From Rhizophagus irregularis (lineage: Eukaryota; Glomeromycota; Glomeromycetes; Glomerales; Glomeraceae): 64,000 nt of DNA. Numbering within the stretch: position 1 is the stretch's first letter; each line of letters begins with the position of its first letter. Below the pieces are notes generated by a model. That model was not told the DNA's origin, searched no databases, and was given only the letters and a program-made list of their open reading frames with translations. The stretch lies in contig NC_089433.1 in assembly GCF_026210795.1 (NCBI RefSeq), positions 2,939,001 to 3,003,000 on the forward strand, read 5' to 3'. The position numbers and the translations under genes are program-made. Below are positions 12,815 through 24,629 of this stretch, in pieces.

Positions 12815-13537
12815 ATGGCTCAACAAAAAAAAATAATCAGACTTTGTTTTGCACTTTTATTATTTATTACTTACGTTTATGCAAAAAATATAACTGTAAA
12901 TGTTGGTGGTCCTGGAGGAGTCTTAAAATTTGATCCTCAAAATGTCACAGATGCTTCTCAAGGAGATACAGTAAGTATATTTTAAAGTAAATTTTTCTTT
13001 TTTTTTTTTAAAAAAAAAAACCTTTATCAAACGACTTGCTAATTTTCATCATTTTTCCGTTTTCCTTAGATAGTATGGAAATTCTTAGGTGGAAATCATA
13101 ATGTTGTACAAAGCGATGGGCTCGCTTCATGTGATCAAAGTCAAACGACCGGCTTTTGTATGTATTAAGAAAAAGAATATTTTTAATAGTTGAAGGCATT
13201 TATTAAGTCTAATTTTTTATATTTTTCTTTAACAAAAGTCCAATCTACGACAAATCCACCTACTGGAACCTTTCAATATACTGTTCAAGAAGCACAAGGA
13301 ATACTTTACTATTTCTGTAGTTTTGCATCTCATTGTCAAAATGGTATGTGGGGTGCGATTTATGTCGGAGGTACCGCACCAGCTTCACTTACTGCAACCA
13401 CTGCATCACCTACTTCAACTGCCGGTGCTTCAGCAGTTCCAAGTCAAAAGAGTTCCGCTGTTAAATTCGTTGGTGATTTTAAATTAGTAACTTCTGCCAC
13501 ATTTATCGTCCTTACTTTGATTAAGTTCTTGTTTTAA
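12815..13537 (+). CDS. Secreted GPI-anchored cupredoxin (blue-copper-like protein)
   Basis: Three exons (12815-12970, 13070-13157, 13239-13537) give 180 residues. The protein has an N-terminal signal peptide (hydrophobic LCFALLLFITYVYA, cleavage likely before KNITV), a plastocyanin-type domain, a Ser/Thr/Ala-rich linker, and a hydrophobic C-terminus (TSATFIVLTLIKFLF) after a small-residue stretch, as in GPI-anchored proteins. All four type 1 copper ligands are present: His in FLGGNHNVV, then Cys, His and Met in FCSFASHCQNGM (C-x4-H-x4-M). Extra cysteines in LASCDQ and SHCQ probably form the usual disulfide. Fungal proteins of this type sit on the cell surface; their substrate is unknown. It is convergent with the BTB-TLDc gene. 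The PIG-C gene 10 kb away belongs to the anchor pathway this protein would use, though that proximity need not mean anything. Confidence 0.85.
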
Positions 13538-13992
13538 GTAGTAATATAATTTGTAGACAATAATTCTTTAAGGTTTATAAAGTTAATTTAATAATAATAA
13601 AATAAATTTAATTACCTTTTAATTTTCTTTCATTACTTTCTTTTTTTAATGAGTTATTTGCGATTTCCATCAATTATTGACCTGGCCCTAAAAAGATATT
13701 GATCAATATAATATCTATAATTTCTATTATAAATTTCATGATAATCTAACTTTTAATAATTTTGTCAACTTTAGAACATAATTCAAAATGGAAAGTTATA
13801 GTGTCAATTAAGAGACTCGATCTTTTAAAAGAAGCTCTTAGCCAAATATAATAAATATAATTCAAATATATAAGATCTGATTTTATTCATTTTTTATTAA
13901 AAAAAAAATCAATAAGTAAATAATAACATATATTCTTACAAATTTAATAAGTATATAATAAAATAACATTTACGCAAAGAAAAAAAAAATTA
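13538..13992. other. Convergent spacer
   Basis: Spacer of 455 bp between the cupredoxin (+) and BTB-TLDc (-) stop codons, AT-rich, expected to hold both 3' UTRs. Nothing else seen. Confidence 0.5.
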
Positions 13993-15465
13993 TTAAATAA
14001 GAACTTCAAATATTTCATACGAACTTGCTCTAAAGTATTCAAAATCATCCCTAATCGGCACCAAGTAATTGGTTTGAACACATATACAATCTCTTTTTAA
14101 ACTGGTTTGTCTTCCCAAAGTTAAATCACCACCACCAAAATTTGGACCATTTGAACCACTACGATAGATAGCTTTCTTCTCACATACTGGATTTACACGA
14201 CTGTATCTATGATTGGTATGATCCTGTCCATCAGGAAATGAAAATATAAAACTATCTCTTGTATCTTTCCAACATTCCCCTCTTGAACCCCATCTTAGTG
14301 GATTAAATCCACCGAGAATTTCATTAGTACCTTCTACAGTTAAAATTACAAGTGTTGGACGAATTTCATCACATTTCCTGCCAAATATTTGAGAACTAAA
14401 TCCATCGATACTACTATTCATTATAAGATTAAAGCCAAGACAAGATTTATTCATCGTTCTTCTTATCCATCTAGAAATTAAAGCAGCATGATTATTTCCT
14501 ATTATATCAGAATCAATCTGTATCGAACTGTTCTGCCGAATATTCGGAGTATTCCAAATGTTTTGAATATTCTGAATGTTCTGAGCCGCTACATCACTAT
14601 ACGATTTTACTTTTGTTGTATCTGAAGAATGCGGTTTTGGTTCATCATTATTGATATATTTCCATAAAAGGTCTTCGTAAAAATCCGGAGGAAAAATTTG
14701 TCTAAAAGGTTTTACATGAGCATAAAATTCTTCCGACGTAACCGATGGAAATTTAATAAAGTTAATACATTGGCTCAATGTTTCTTTTAAACTCAAAAAA
14801 TTTTCTTCAGTCCAAGTTCTTGGATTTCCATCGAAAGTGATTGTAGGATTTTGTGCAATTGCCCATGTTCTTACGTTATTCCAAACATCAATTTCATTCA
14901 TACAATGATCCTCAAGTCTCAAAAATCTGATAATCATTTCTTCATCCAATAATGTAAAATCTTCTGATTCCAAAATTGTCGATGGTTTTTCGTTTATTCT
15001 TTCTTCAAAAAAAGTTTGCAGTTCTTTACAAAATTCTTGTTCTAATACACATTTATAAATTTGAACAAAACATTTTTTTGACCAAGTATTATATGACATT
15101 AAAAGTTTTTGTTCAATATATGAAACTAAATCATGTAAAATAAATTCATCAGCTGCAATAATTATATCAGTAAATTCTGAATAATTAAAATTATTAAGAG
15201 AAATAATATCCCCACTATAAAGATATTTTAAAATAAATTCAAATATTTTTGGTGATACGTTTGGTTTCTCAAATAAAATTTTTCCATTTTCTTCTTTTCT
15301 CCATTCTGTAGATAAAGCTCTATGAAAATATGGAGATTGTGCTCTAAGAATTATAGAATGTGCATTAAATTCTTTCAAATTTGGTTCTTGACCAATTTTT
15401 ATAATTACATTATATTCATCCGAATCTTCGAGAATTTTTGCATAATTTTCTAGGGTAACATTCAT
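13993..15465 (-). CDS. BTB-BACK-TLDc domain protein
   Basis: A single-exon ORF of 490 residues. Residues about 15-125 form a BTB/POZ domain (DEYNVIIKIGQEPNLKEFNA, LRAQSPYFHRALSTEW, FEFILKYLYSG), followed by a BACK-like helical region (about 130-250) and a C-terminal TLDc domain (about 330-490; LGFNLIMNSSIDGFSSQIF, ILTVEGTNEILGGFNPLRWG, and DSFIFSFPDG). BTB-BACK proteins usually act as substrate adaptors for CUL3 ubiquitin ligases; TLDc domains are linked to oxidative-stress protection and V-ATPase regulation. This architecture is greatly expanded in Glomeromycotina fungi, which supports the organism call. A TATA-like box lies about 100 bp upstream. No break is seen. Confidence 0.92.
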   Translation of the reverse strand: MNVTLENYAKILEDSDEYNVIIKIGQEPNLKEFNAHSIILRAQSPYFHRALSTEWRKEENGKILFEKPNVSPKIFEFILKYLYSGDIISLNNFNYSEFTDIIIAADEFILHDLVSYIEQKLLMSYNTWSKKCFVQIYKCVLEQEFCKELQTFFEERINEKPSTILESEDFTLLDEEMIIRFLRLEDHCMNEIDVWNNVRTWAIAQNPTITFDGNPRTWTEENFLSLKETLSQCINFIKFPSVTSEEFYAHVKPFRQIFPPDFYEDLLWKYINNDEPKPHSSDTTKVKSYSDVAAQNIQNIQNIWNTPNIRQNSSIQIDSDIIGNNHAALISRWIRRTMNKSCLGFNLIMNSSIDGFSSQIFGRKCDEIRPTLVILTVEGTNEILGGFNPLRWGSRGECWKDTRDSFIFSFPDGQDHTNHRYSRVNPVCEKKAIYRSGSNGPNFGGGDLTLGRQTSLKRDCICVQTNYLVPIRDDFEYFRASSYEIFEVLI

Positions 15466-15559
15466 CTTTGTTAGAGAACAAGGTCCTACTCTACTAAAAA
15501 AAATGGAGAGAGAGTGAGGTGAAAAGTTGTTCTCACACTGGTCACACTGGTTACAAAAT

Positions 15560-15568
15560 CTATTTATA
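15560..15568 (-). promoter_or_regulatory. TATA-like box of the BTB-TLDc gene
   Basis: TATAAATAG on the - strand, 95-103 bp before the ATG at 15465. The same nonamer precedes P450 B1. Confidence 0.45.
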
Positions 15569-15853
15569 AGTAAATATTTATTGTTTCCAGGAGAGGATAT
15601 TTAATATTGAATAAAATGATCTTTACCACTTGTGGTAAAGACTCTAACGGTTGAGCCTTCTATTGTTTCTTAATGCATAAAAATTCTCAATAAAAGAAAT
15701 TATTGCTTATATATCATTTTATAATTTAAAAAAATAAATAAATTATGACCACTATTCCAATACGATCAGTCTCTCAATTTTTTTTAAATAATAAAAGACT
15801 TTGCGTTTTCTTGATTTGCGAATATAGAATATGAAGCAGGGGAGAAAACATAT

Positions 15854-16137
15854 ATGCAGGAAAAATTGGATAATGATGAGGCTGATAAACTCCGGATAAT
15901 GATGATGCAGATGAGCGATCCGTACTACGAAATTTTGATCATATGTTTGTTAAATAACGATTATCACTTACAGTCTTACGTAATATATACATTGCCGTCT
16001 ATAAATTTGAATGAGAAAGAAAGAGAATTGTTAAAAAGAATGGAAAGGATTTTTATGCTTATTGTAAGTAATTAATAATCTTTTCAGTATTTATAATTTC
16101 ATATAATTAACTATATTATATGTTAGGAAAAAACGAG
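15854..16137 (+). CDS. Hypothetical small protein, possibly a gene fragment
   Basis: An ATG at 15854 opens a mainly polar, coding-like frame (MSDPYYEILIICLLNNDYHL, LNEKERELLKRMERIFMLI) of about 70 residues to a GTAAGT donor at 16064. An acceptor TTAG lies at about 16126; the spliced frame stops soon after. A third frame of the following exon-like DNA (16127-16205, ICNGTLKTFQDLEIAQYKNP) is also coding-like but out of phase, so this may be a decayed gene. No family recognised. Confidence 0.3.
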
Positions 16138-16205
16138 TTAGAATTTGTAATGGTACATTAAAGACATTTCAAGACTTAGAGATAGCGCAGTATAAAAATC
16201 CTTTG

Positions 16206-17100
16206 GTTTGTTATCTTACTTTGTTCTTTATTTGAAAATACACAGGCAATATTGATAAACCGGTCTCATAAATTCCATCAATAAAAATTTTATATATATC
16301 AAGAAATTCAATATATTAAGAATAAATTTATTAATAACCCCCAACTCCGGTTCAAATTGTCCGAGATTCAGTTTATCAAGACTATCTGTGTACAGATATA
16401 TATATTTTTAACTGTTTAATTTCTAACATGTGACTTTTTTTTTATTAAAGAGATTGAATAATGATGGAGAAGCTGGATTAAAAAGATTTTGAAGAATATA
16501 TATATATATGTATATATTAAAGTAGCTTATTATTGTAATTATTATTTTTTTTCTCTCTCTCTAAATTGATTTGTTGAATATTTATAATTAAAAATCGTCT
16601 CTAATAATTTAGGTTCGTGGAATAAATTTAAAAAGTACGATATAAATTGATCAAAGCTAACGGATTTATATCGGGAATCAGACAGATATATTCTACTGAT
16701 ATCAGTTCTGTCACCTATAAAAGAATTTGATGACGAATTACCAGAAGTCCACCCCTAAATTTGATGACGATGGATTATCAGAATTTCTTTCTAGCCCACC
16801 CAGGTGCAAATGCCGATGATATTTGACACACTTATGATCTTCATGATGCCAAAAATGACGAGGCCTTGAAGTGGTGGTGATAGCATATGAATATGTTCGA
16901 GTTTTCTCCGATAAGTAAGAAAAGATTTTATTTATAAAGGGTAGGGTGTATTTTATCCTTCAAGTTAGAAATATTCAGTAAGATGATCGGTATTAAACCC
17001 ATAGTAGAGGTAATTGTTATGTGTTGTTGAGATTAAATTACTTCATCAAGTTTTCTTTTGAAAATTTTAAAGTTTTTTTTATTAATTTTTTTTCTTATAG
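16206..17100. other. Gene-poor spacer
   Basis: AT-rich DNA with a CT microsatellite (about 16550-16562) and a short imperfect duplication around AATTTGATGACGA (about 16727 and 16759). No gene recognised. Confidence 0.4.
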
Positions 17101-17134
17101 GACTCCGGCCCCAAGACTGTTTCCTGAATCGCAG
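17101..17134 (+). other. Isolated 34-nt micro-exon-like block
   Basis: A 34-nt GC-rich block with a good 3' splice site in front (pyrimidine tract ending TTTTTCTTATAG) and a 5' splice site behind (GCAG followed by GTAAATTTTC). Its length equals the commonest exon of the micro-exon array at 49.0-50.4 kb. There is no supporting reading frame, so this is only a possible relic or related unit. Confidence 0.25.
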
Positions 17135-18974
17135 GTAAATTTTCACTTTCGAATATTTAAAAAAAAATTTGGCTTTTTTTATTAATTTGTTTTTTCTTTT
17201 CTGGCACCGGAATCCCAGATCAAAGTGACTTTAATTTCTTGATGAAATAAATTTCATAAGACTAATATCTATTTATTAAGGATATTAAATATATTATCAT
17301 CTACGCCTTCCAACCATAATGAAATATAAATCCTCCTACTTTATGAGTTGCGATATGTTAGGTCATGGTAAATATTCGCTTTAATAGCGAAGAAGAAAGA
17401 AATCAACGATAATTCAAATAGTAATATGATGAACCCATCCGGAAGATAATTACACAAATAGATTATTTAAATTCTAATAATCGGTTTCATAATGCCGGCA
17501 TATGCTGCAATACCTTTAAAAAAAATCTATTAAAAATAGATCTCTTACAATTGAAAAGAAAGAAAAGAGGTAACCTATTAATGTGAAATTTAAGAGACGC
17601 AAGACTTACTATAAAGTGACTATGTACTTCTATTTATTTTCCAATTAATAAAAAACGATATAATTAATAACTACGATTTTTAATATTACTTGTACCATTC
17701 ACATGATTTCTGAAGCGAAAATTCGAAATTTTAAACGATCCGGTATGTCTAGAAAGCGTACGGAAAATGTACAATGTATCGTAATGTGAAAGATTTTAGA
17801 CATTATCCAGACATTATCTGGACAATGAGGACAAAATTCCGGAATTCCTTTTGTATTATTTTTTGGTTAATAAATATTGCAATTCAGAACACTGTTTACA
17901 TTAATTGAAGAAACCAATTTTAATTTCATTTTCACCAAATCAACTAAAAATATGCTTGTAACCTTAATTCAGAATATATAAGCCGCAAATGATTTTGCAT
18001 CATTTATTAGATGTTTAGAGAAGATTTGTGACAAACTTGTTAAGAACTGTGATATTTCAGATATAAAGATCATAATTTTAAGGATAATTTAGAACAGTTA
18101 CAATTACTTTGCTGTACTTTGTACTTTACCGCAAAAAAAAGAGATTTTTTAAATATTCCTATATCATTTATGGATTCTAACCGCCAAACTTTCATCATAA
18201 TATAAATATTGAAAAATTTCGTAGGCACAAAAAAAAAAGGATATTACTAAATTAAAATTAAGGAAAAAGTAGATTAGATTATGTATAGTACTACATACAA
18301 AGAAAGGTAGAATGCACACGCTCTACTCTACACGAAGCCTGATACCCCACATTTAGAAAAAAAATTTTTGGTAGATCTAATAGAAACTTACTTATCTGAT
18401 GGGAACACAAAATAAATATGCACGAGAATGACAATGTACTGCACAAATGCCTAACTTTTCAAGGAATTTCATACAAATACTTTTTCTATACGATTTAATC
18501 GAATGATGTTACCTTCGTATTGCCTACATTGTTATTTATGTAAACAATATCTCGTTATCAAATATATATAAACGGTTCCCTCGGACGATCGTATTTCTAT
18601 TCCCAAATTTGATATTCCTGACGGTAAAAATAATATACCGTTTGTCACTTGTAAACTTCATGGATTTCTTGGTTTTGGACGAAATTATAGATGTACCGAA
18701 TAGCCGGGATACTTATATTTTGGTTCGTACAATAACCAAGATATTTGATTGAATCCACAAAAGGAAAATCTAAACGGAAAATTTAATATGGAAATTCTAC
18801 ATTTTTAAAAAGACTAAAAAGGAATGTTCATAATATAAATAGTTAATAGTTTAAAGCCACAATTCAATAAATGCACGTTATACAATAGTAAACGCGCAAT
18901 AGAAAATTGAGGATTTAATTCTTTATTTTTCTCCTAATAATATGATAAATAAATATATATATATAATTGTAATA
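17135..18974. other. Gene-poor spacer
   Basis: AT-rich sequence of 1.8 kb without a convincing ORF, RNA gene or repeat. Nothing further to report. Confidence 0.4.
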
Positions 18975-19112
18975 CAGTAACACCTCCTTAAGTGTACACC
19001 TCATAAATGCACGCAGTTTCTTTAAATGCGCGGTATGATTTCTTGATCTCAGCTATCCATGGATGCATATCCTCTCAAAAGTGTACAGGGTGCACTTAGG
19101 GAGGTGTTACTA
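18975..19112. mobile_element. Short pogo/Tc1-like MITE (138 bp) with TA target duplication
   Basis: Terminal inverted repeats CAGTAACACCTCC at the left end and its near reverse complement GGAGGTGTTACTA at the right end, extending inward through CTTAAGTG / CACTTAGG. Both ends are flanked by TA (18973-18974 and 19113-19114). The element carries no coding sequence. The CAGTA... start, TA duplication and size match pogo/Tigger-type non-autonomous copies. One terminal base differs between the ends, so it is not brand new. Confidence 0.75.
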
Positions 19113-19385
19113 TAATAGTTAGTGTAAATAATAACAGATAACTTTTTAAACCATAAATTTTGAAAATCAACTCTTAAAAGGTAATATATAAACACCGCAG
19201 TAATTTTTTAAACGCGCTAATTTACGAGTCCGAAATATAATCAGATCAAACTGTCATGAATAAATAAAAATAATAAATGAAATTAAGAAATTAAAAAAAA
19301 AAGAAAATTGAAATTTTTTTTTCTTAGTTTGTAGTATTTTCTTACCTACTAAAATAAAAATTATTTATTTTAGAAGCGTATTTGT

Positions 19386-19604
19386 TCATTCAGAAGGAAA
19401 TCCATTGAAAAACTCATTCATCATAAGTTTATCTTCATCTATTATTTGGCGAGGGAGTTTAGAAATATCGTTTAATGTTTCTTTATTGCTGAAATCTGCG
19501 TTAAGTTTAGCCTTAATTCGATATTTTCTATATTTTCTCCTATTCTGTCTAATTTCTGAAGATCGTGTTCCCCGATTATTAGGGACGTTTTCATTTGAAT
19601 TCAT
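19386..19604 (-). CDS. Hypothetical basic small protein
   Basis: A 72-residue ORF that starts MNSNENVPNNRGTRSSEIRQ, has a basic middle (RRKYRKYRIKAK), and ends acidic (DEDKLMMNEFFNGF). Composition is protein-like, but I recognise no family and see no intron or promoter. It could equally be a fragment or chance ORF. Confidence 0.25.
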   Translation of the reverse strand: MNSNENVPNNRGTRSSEIRQNRRKYRKYRIKAKLNADFSNKETLNDISKLPRQIIDEDKLMMNEFFNGFPSE

Positions 19605-20088
19605 TTTGCGTATATTGTTACTTAAAAAATTTCAAAGAATTATGAAAATTTTTATTTTCGAGAAAGTTAGAAAAAAGGAATCATACCTTTGATAAAAAAA
19701 AAAGAAAGAAGAAAAAAAAAAAAAAATTTTCACCTCGATATATATAAACTATTTATAATTAAACACTATTAAACTGTAAAAAGCAAACGTTACACAAAAA
19801 AGATAAATCAAGTTTTCCAATTCAATTTTGATAGAAACGGGGGATGTACACGGTAATTGATTCTTTGTTTAGCATCTTTGAACAAACTTAAAATCACTTG
19901 AATCACGTTTCATTAAAACATTACTAAAAAATGATAAAAAGTGTCGACTCTGGGTTGACTCGGAAATCGATTTGTCACGTGATCTAATTTATGTTTCCAA
20001 ATTAATGGTCAATCATATGAAGATTAAGAAATTAATATTAACATTTATGGATTTATTTCTTATTACAACTTAATAAATCGAACAACTA

Positions 20089-21935
20089 AAAAAATTTTGA
20101 TTTTATAAGTCAATATGGAAATATTATATTAGAAAATGGAGAAACCGATTTAGCAGATCAATGGCGCAAAAAGTTCTGGCGAATTAATTCTGACGTGAGA
20201 TCAAAAAAAAAAATTTTAAGAGATGAGACTAGCACTTTCTTTACTTTTATTATTTTCTATAAAATACCAATAGAGTTTTTAATTAATCTATTAAAGGGAG
20301 AATCGGCCATCAGAGATAATAATAATTAATTAATTTACATCGAATATGATTAATTTGGACTATAATAAAAAAAGGAAACTTTGGGCGTTGTAAACAAATG
20401 TATGATAATTTGTAATTAAGAAACAAGGATAGAACAAAAGAATTTTTTTTTTTTTAAAATATGAAATTATAAAATCGAAAAGGAACAGGAATTTCTAATA
20501 TATTTTATACTAAATTTGGGAACTATGAAGAAGCTGTACAGAGGAGAGCTCGACGATTATATTATTCATCTCTTAGGGTATATGAAGTTTATTCTTTATT
20601 TCCTAATCCAGAGCTTCAAATATTTCGTGCAAATGACAAGGTTTCTGTTGATGCATTAATGAAAATCGGTAAAGGTGGAAAAGGTGATTTTACGATATTT
20701 TTAAATGAAATAAAAACTTATATTGAAAAAAATCAAGATAAGTACAATGATGATATTTTACATAGAAATAATATTATTGATTTCAATTTGATTACAGAAG
20801 ATATTACTTGAATTTTCGAAATTTGATCATCGACATTAGTCTCTTTGAACAATTAATAGCATCATAATCTGTAAAAAACCATATTAATTAATAAATTCAC
20901 TTCTTACTAGTAAATAGTAATTAGACTTTATACATATTTATTTGTCATATCGCATAGCTAAAAAATCACAGATATAAAATCAATTTTACTGGATTTATTA
21001 TAGTTATGGTCACGGGTATTGCGGTTAATTATATGCCAATACCTGCAACACTTTCATGACTTTGTTATGACAAATTATCAATTGATAAAGATAATCTTGA
21101 GAAACACATTATTGACAAAAATTGTGAACTTCATATGAAATCCGATTTTAGATTTGAATTCTATAACGCCATTAAATCTTTGGAAAGATTTTTTGATAAT
21201 CTGAAAACTACAATTAGTTTTAGCAAACTTGACCTAGAAGTGAGGCCAGATTTAAAAAATGAATACTTGAAATTAGAAAATGAATTTCTCGTTAATCATA
21301 AAAATTTTTTGAAATTAAATGATTACATCAACAAATTCGATAAAAGATCATTACCATTTACTTATCCGCGTCTCTAAAAAAAAAGAAATAAACACTTGGA
21401 CAATAATAATGAATTTATAAATTAGACAAATAAGATATTAATAATTAAAACACTTGATACTTATTATAAAGCAATAGTAATACGTATCAATAAATAAATT
21501 TTAAGAGAGCATCAGATTATTTAATAGTATTGACTTATTAATTACTATTTAATAATACTTATAATACGATATTTTTTACAAAATGCAAATAATTTTATTT
21601 TGTTCAAAATATTATTGATGCAAATAAAAGAGATTCCCATATAAGATATTGATATATTCTTATTAAAGTCGCTATTTATATCACATATACAATACTTCCA
21701 AAGCAACTTAAAGTAAGCATTAATTGAAGTAGTAATTGCTATTTAAATTCGGATTGTATTCTGATGTGAACACGTTACTTGCACTTCTTTGGATTATAAT
21801 TCATATTGCAACATTTATGGTTGTAAAAGTAAAAACAAGCACAATCATAAGCTTTGCAAAAGTTGTTATAAAGATCATCAAGATTCATTGGAATGGCTTG
21901 AAGTTTCGTCCAAAACTCAAAATCAACTTTTAAGA
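20089..21935 (+). pseudogene. Decayed protein-coding locus of unknown family
   Basis: Several coding-like stretches follow one another on the + strand but cannot be joined by obvious splice sites: about 20089-20328 (FISQYGNIILENGETDLADQ, then WRKKFWRINSDV), 20475-20811 (FYTKFGNYEEAVQRRARRLY ... FPNPELQIFRANDKVSVDAL), 21001-21377 (VTGIAVNYMPIPATL, an in-frame stop, then LCYDKLSIDKDNLEKHIIDK and ERFFDNLKTT), and 21760-21932. The last has a cysteine/histidine cluster (CEHVTC, YCNIYGC, HNHKLCKSCYKDH) resembling a zinc-binding C-terminus. Stops and frame changes between the pieces indicate a pseudogene. No known domain identified. Confidence 0.45.
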
Positions 21936-22382
21936 AAAAAATAGAAAAAATCAAATCACAAAAAAATAAAAATAATCATTGATTAAGAATATAAATACAA
22001 CAAGTTTTAACTAAAGTCATAATTAACATATAGGGTATCTAAACTAGAGTTTCATGTAGATAGTAAAACTGAAAATAGTAAATTTGTCGATCATTTATGA
22101 TCACGTGATAACATAAATCTCAAGTAATATTATCTGTTATTTACAAAATTATTGTTGAGTATAATAGAAGATTTTGCAAAATAAAATGGATTTTAGTTTA
22201 TCTCAAATTAAGCAATAATTTGAGCTTTACAGAAATTTTCTGGTGCATAAAACTAAAATTTTAAAAATTTATTAAGAAGTTTATATATTAATTTATATAT
22301 AAATAAAAATTATTGATAATTTGTTAAGTATCATAGTAGAATTTGCAAAATAAAATGGATTTTAGTTTGCATAAAATTTAAC
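21936..22382. other. Spacer with a short duplicated motif
   Basis: AT-rich. A block containing AAAATGGATTTTAGTTT occurs twice (about 22183 and 22352). It also holds TCACGTGAT at 22101-22109. It contains the 3' flank of P450 A1. Confidence 0.4.
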
Positions 22383-24246
22383 TTAAACCCTCTTTTCAAA
22401 AATCACACCAGCAGTACTTGTTTCAACTGGTAATGCCGTAAAACCCGTTCCTCTGCTTTCTTCAATTTTACTACTTACTGTACGAAAATTATATTTTAAG
22501 ATAACGTTATGCATAAAAAATTTAATATTATTTACAGCAAGTTGTCTTCCAGGGCATCTAAATAATTTAATAATAACTGAGTTGTTGACTTACTGTACTA
22601 CAATACATATATACATAAATATACTCACGTGTGTTTACCATTTCCAAATGTCAAAAAATTTTTAGTGACTTTTGATGCTACATTTATATCTAAATGTCTG
22701 AATGGTTCAAATGATTTTGGTTCATCTCGATAAACATCATCAATATAAATACTAGTTATACAATTTTTTGGTATTTGCAATCCATTAGAGAACGTATAAT
22801 CTTTCTTTACGAGATGGTCAATTCCCGCAACATTTACACTTAATCTTAATGTTTCTCTAATAAAACTATCTAATTTTTTCATATCACTAAGAGCTTCAAA
22901 TGGAATTATACCATTTACATTCGTTTCTTTATGAACTTTTAATTGTTCTTCATATAATTCTTGCATGTACTCGGGTCTTGATGCTAAACTTAAAATAACA
23001 TTTGTAATGGCTATTGCCGTTGTATGAATTGATGCAAAAATGATTAGATATATTCTGTCTAAAAGATACGGACAACTAATATTATTAGGATCATGTTCTT
23101 CCATTAGATCTTGAAGATGATCATCAGGACGTTTCCAAGAGTCACCATATTTTTCTTTCTCTTGTAAACGTTTACATACTTGCTTTTCTATATGTTTAAG
23201 GAGTGGTTTTCGATGTTTAACTGCTGGATTATATAATCCTAATCTTATCTGAATACGATTAACATATTCTTGAAGTCCTGGATAAATTATATCAAGAAAT
23301 GGTGGAATAGTTAAAAATATCATGCTATCTATTATAAAGTTTGCAAATGAATTTAAAACTTCTTCATGTTGTGATTCCTCCTATAAAAAGAAGTAATTTT
23401 CTTTTAAAACTTTTTTTCTTTCAAAATTAACTAGTATCATAAAAAAAAAGTATCTATACTTACTTCACCAATAATAATATTTGCAATAGGATCAGAAATA
23501 ATTTTTGTTACAATTTCAAATAGATTATAAAAAATTTTTGATTCATCACAATCTCCAAAATGTTTTTGAGTTGATAAATAAACCCTTTTTTGCATACGAT
23601 CAGAATAAAGTTTTAATTTGCTAAAGATCGTGTCTTTAAGTGTTTTTGGTGCAACTGGTGAAACTTTCAGCAAATCTGGACATAATACATCTATCGGAAA
23701 TCGTTTGTTGAATGCTTTTAAAACATCAAACACATCATCTCTTGAATATACTTCACCAAAATGTTCTTTTCCTACAAGTTTGTGCAGTAATTAAAAAGAA
23801 TTTATAAATTAGAATATATAAAATATTTTATATTTATGCAAAAAAAAATACGAGCAATCTCTATACCAACAAATACTCTCACTTGACCCCATATATATAG
23901 ACAAAAGATATCACCATACTATTATATATAATTAATAATTAACGTTAATTGAATTTTTACGCCAAAAAAAAAAAAATTCGTTGATATACGAACTTCTTCT
24001 CTACATTGTTTAAGAAATTTTTCGGGATTTAAAAAAAAATCAAAAGTATGGCCAATAATTGGGAATTTGTAAGAAACAAGTGGCGGCATGGTCTAAGAAA
24101 ATAAAATAAAATAAAATTGAGAAAAAGGAGAAAAAGCGATAAAATTCTGTTTAAATCAATTATCTTACCAATTCTGGTTCACGCTTACGCTTTAAAATGT
24201 AAAGCGTTATAAACAGAAGGGATCCCAAAATGATCGCTTGATACAT
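22383..24246 (-). CDS. Cytochrome P450, subfamily A copy 1
   Basis: Haem-thiolate monooxygenase. Six exons encode an N-terminal membrane anchor (MYQAIILGSLLFITLYILKR), the proline-rich hinge MPPLVSYKFPIIGHTF, the I-helix region IIFASIHTTAIAI, the K-helix SFIRETLRL with ExxR, and the haem loop FLTFGNGKHTCPGRQLAVNN with its cysteine (a codon is split just before it at the last intron). The I-helix has HTT rather than the common A/G-G-x-D/E-T-T, which is usual for a fungal group that includes ent-kaurene-oxidase-like enzymes; the substrate is unknown. No break is seen and it should be functional. It is a paralogue of A2 (31801-33670) with the same intron positions. Start chosen at the ATG before the anchor. 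Confidence 0.88.
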
Positions 24247-24324
24247 TTTTAAGAGAAAAAAAAACAATTTCGTATATTCAAAGTTTAAGAATTGTGGTTA
24301 TTTTAATTGCTGTTGACTTTTTAT

Positions 24325-24333
24325 CTTTTTATA
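24325..24333 (-). promoter_or_regulatory. TATA-like box of P450 A1
   Basis: TATAAAAAG on the - strand about 80 bp before the ATG at 24246. Confidence 0.35.
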
Positions 24334-24355
24334 GATAGAGATTTTCATCATTTAA

Positions 24356-24434
24356 ATTAAATTATCTAGAGCTAGTTGATACACAGTATGATCTCATTTA
24401 TATTAAATTATCTAGAGCTAGTTGATACACAGTA
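24356..24434. repeat. 46-bp tandem duplication
   Basis: The block ATTAAATTATCTAGAGCTAG plus TTGATACACAGTA is present twice, 46 bp apart. The first copy runs into TGATCTCATTTAT. The string ATACACAGTATGATCTCATT (start of a 23-bp perfect match) at 24379 recurs as an inverted copy ending at 25995. Confidence 0.6.
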
Positions 24435-24629
24435 GAGGGAATATTTTCCAACGATCACATAATTCCGGCCAGAATTACAAAGTTGAAGGTAAAGCAAAAA
24501 GATGAAATAGAAATAAAATAAAATAAATAGTAAAAAAGAAATTAAAAACCTAAAACACGCCTTCGCTGCAGCACTGAGAGAACAAAGATGTCAACTCCTC
24601 AAAATCTAAATGCTGATTGGCTTATTCAT

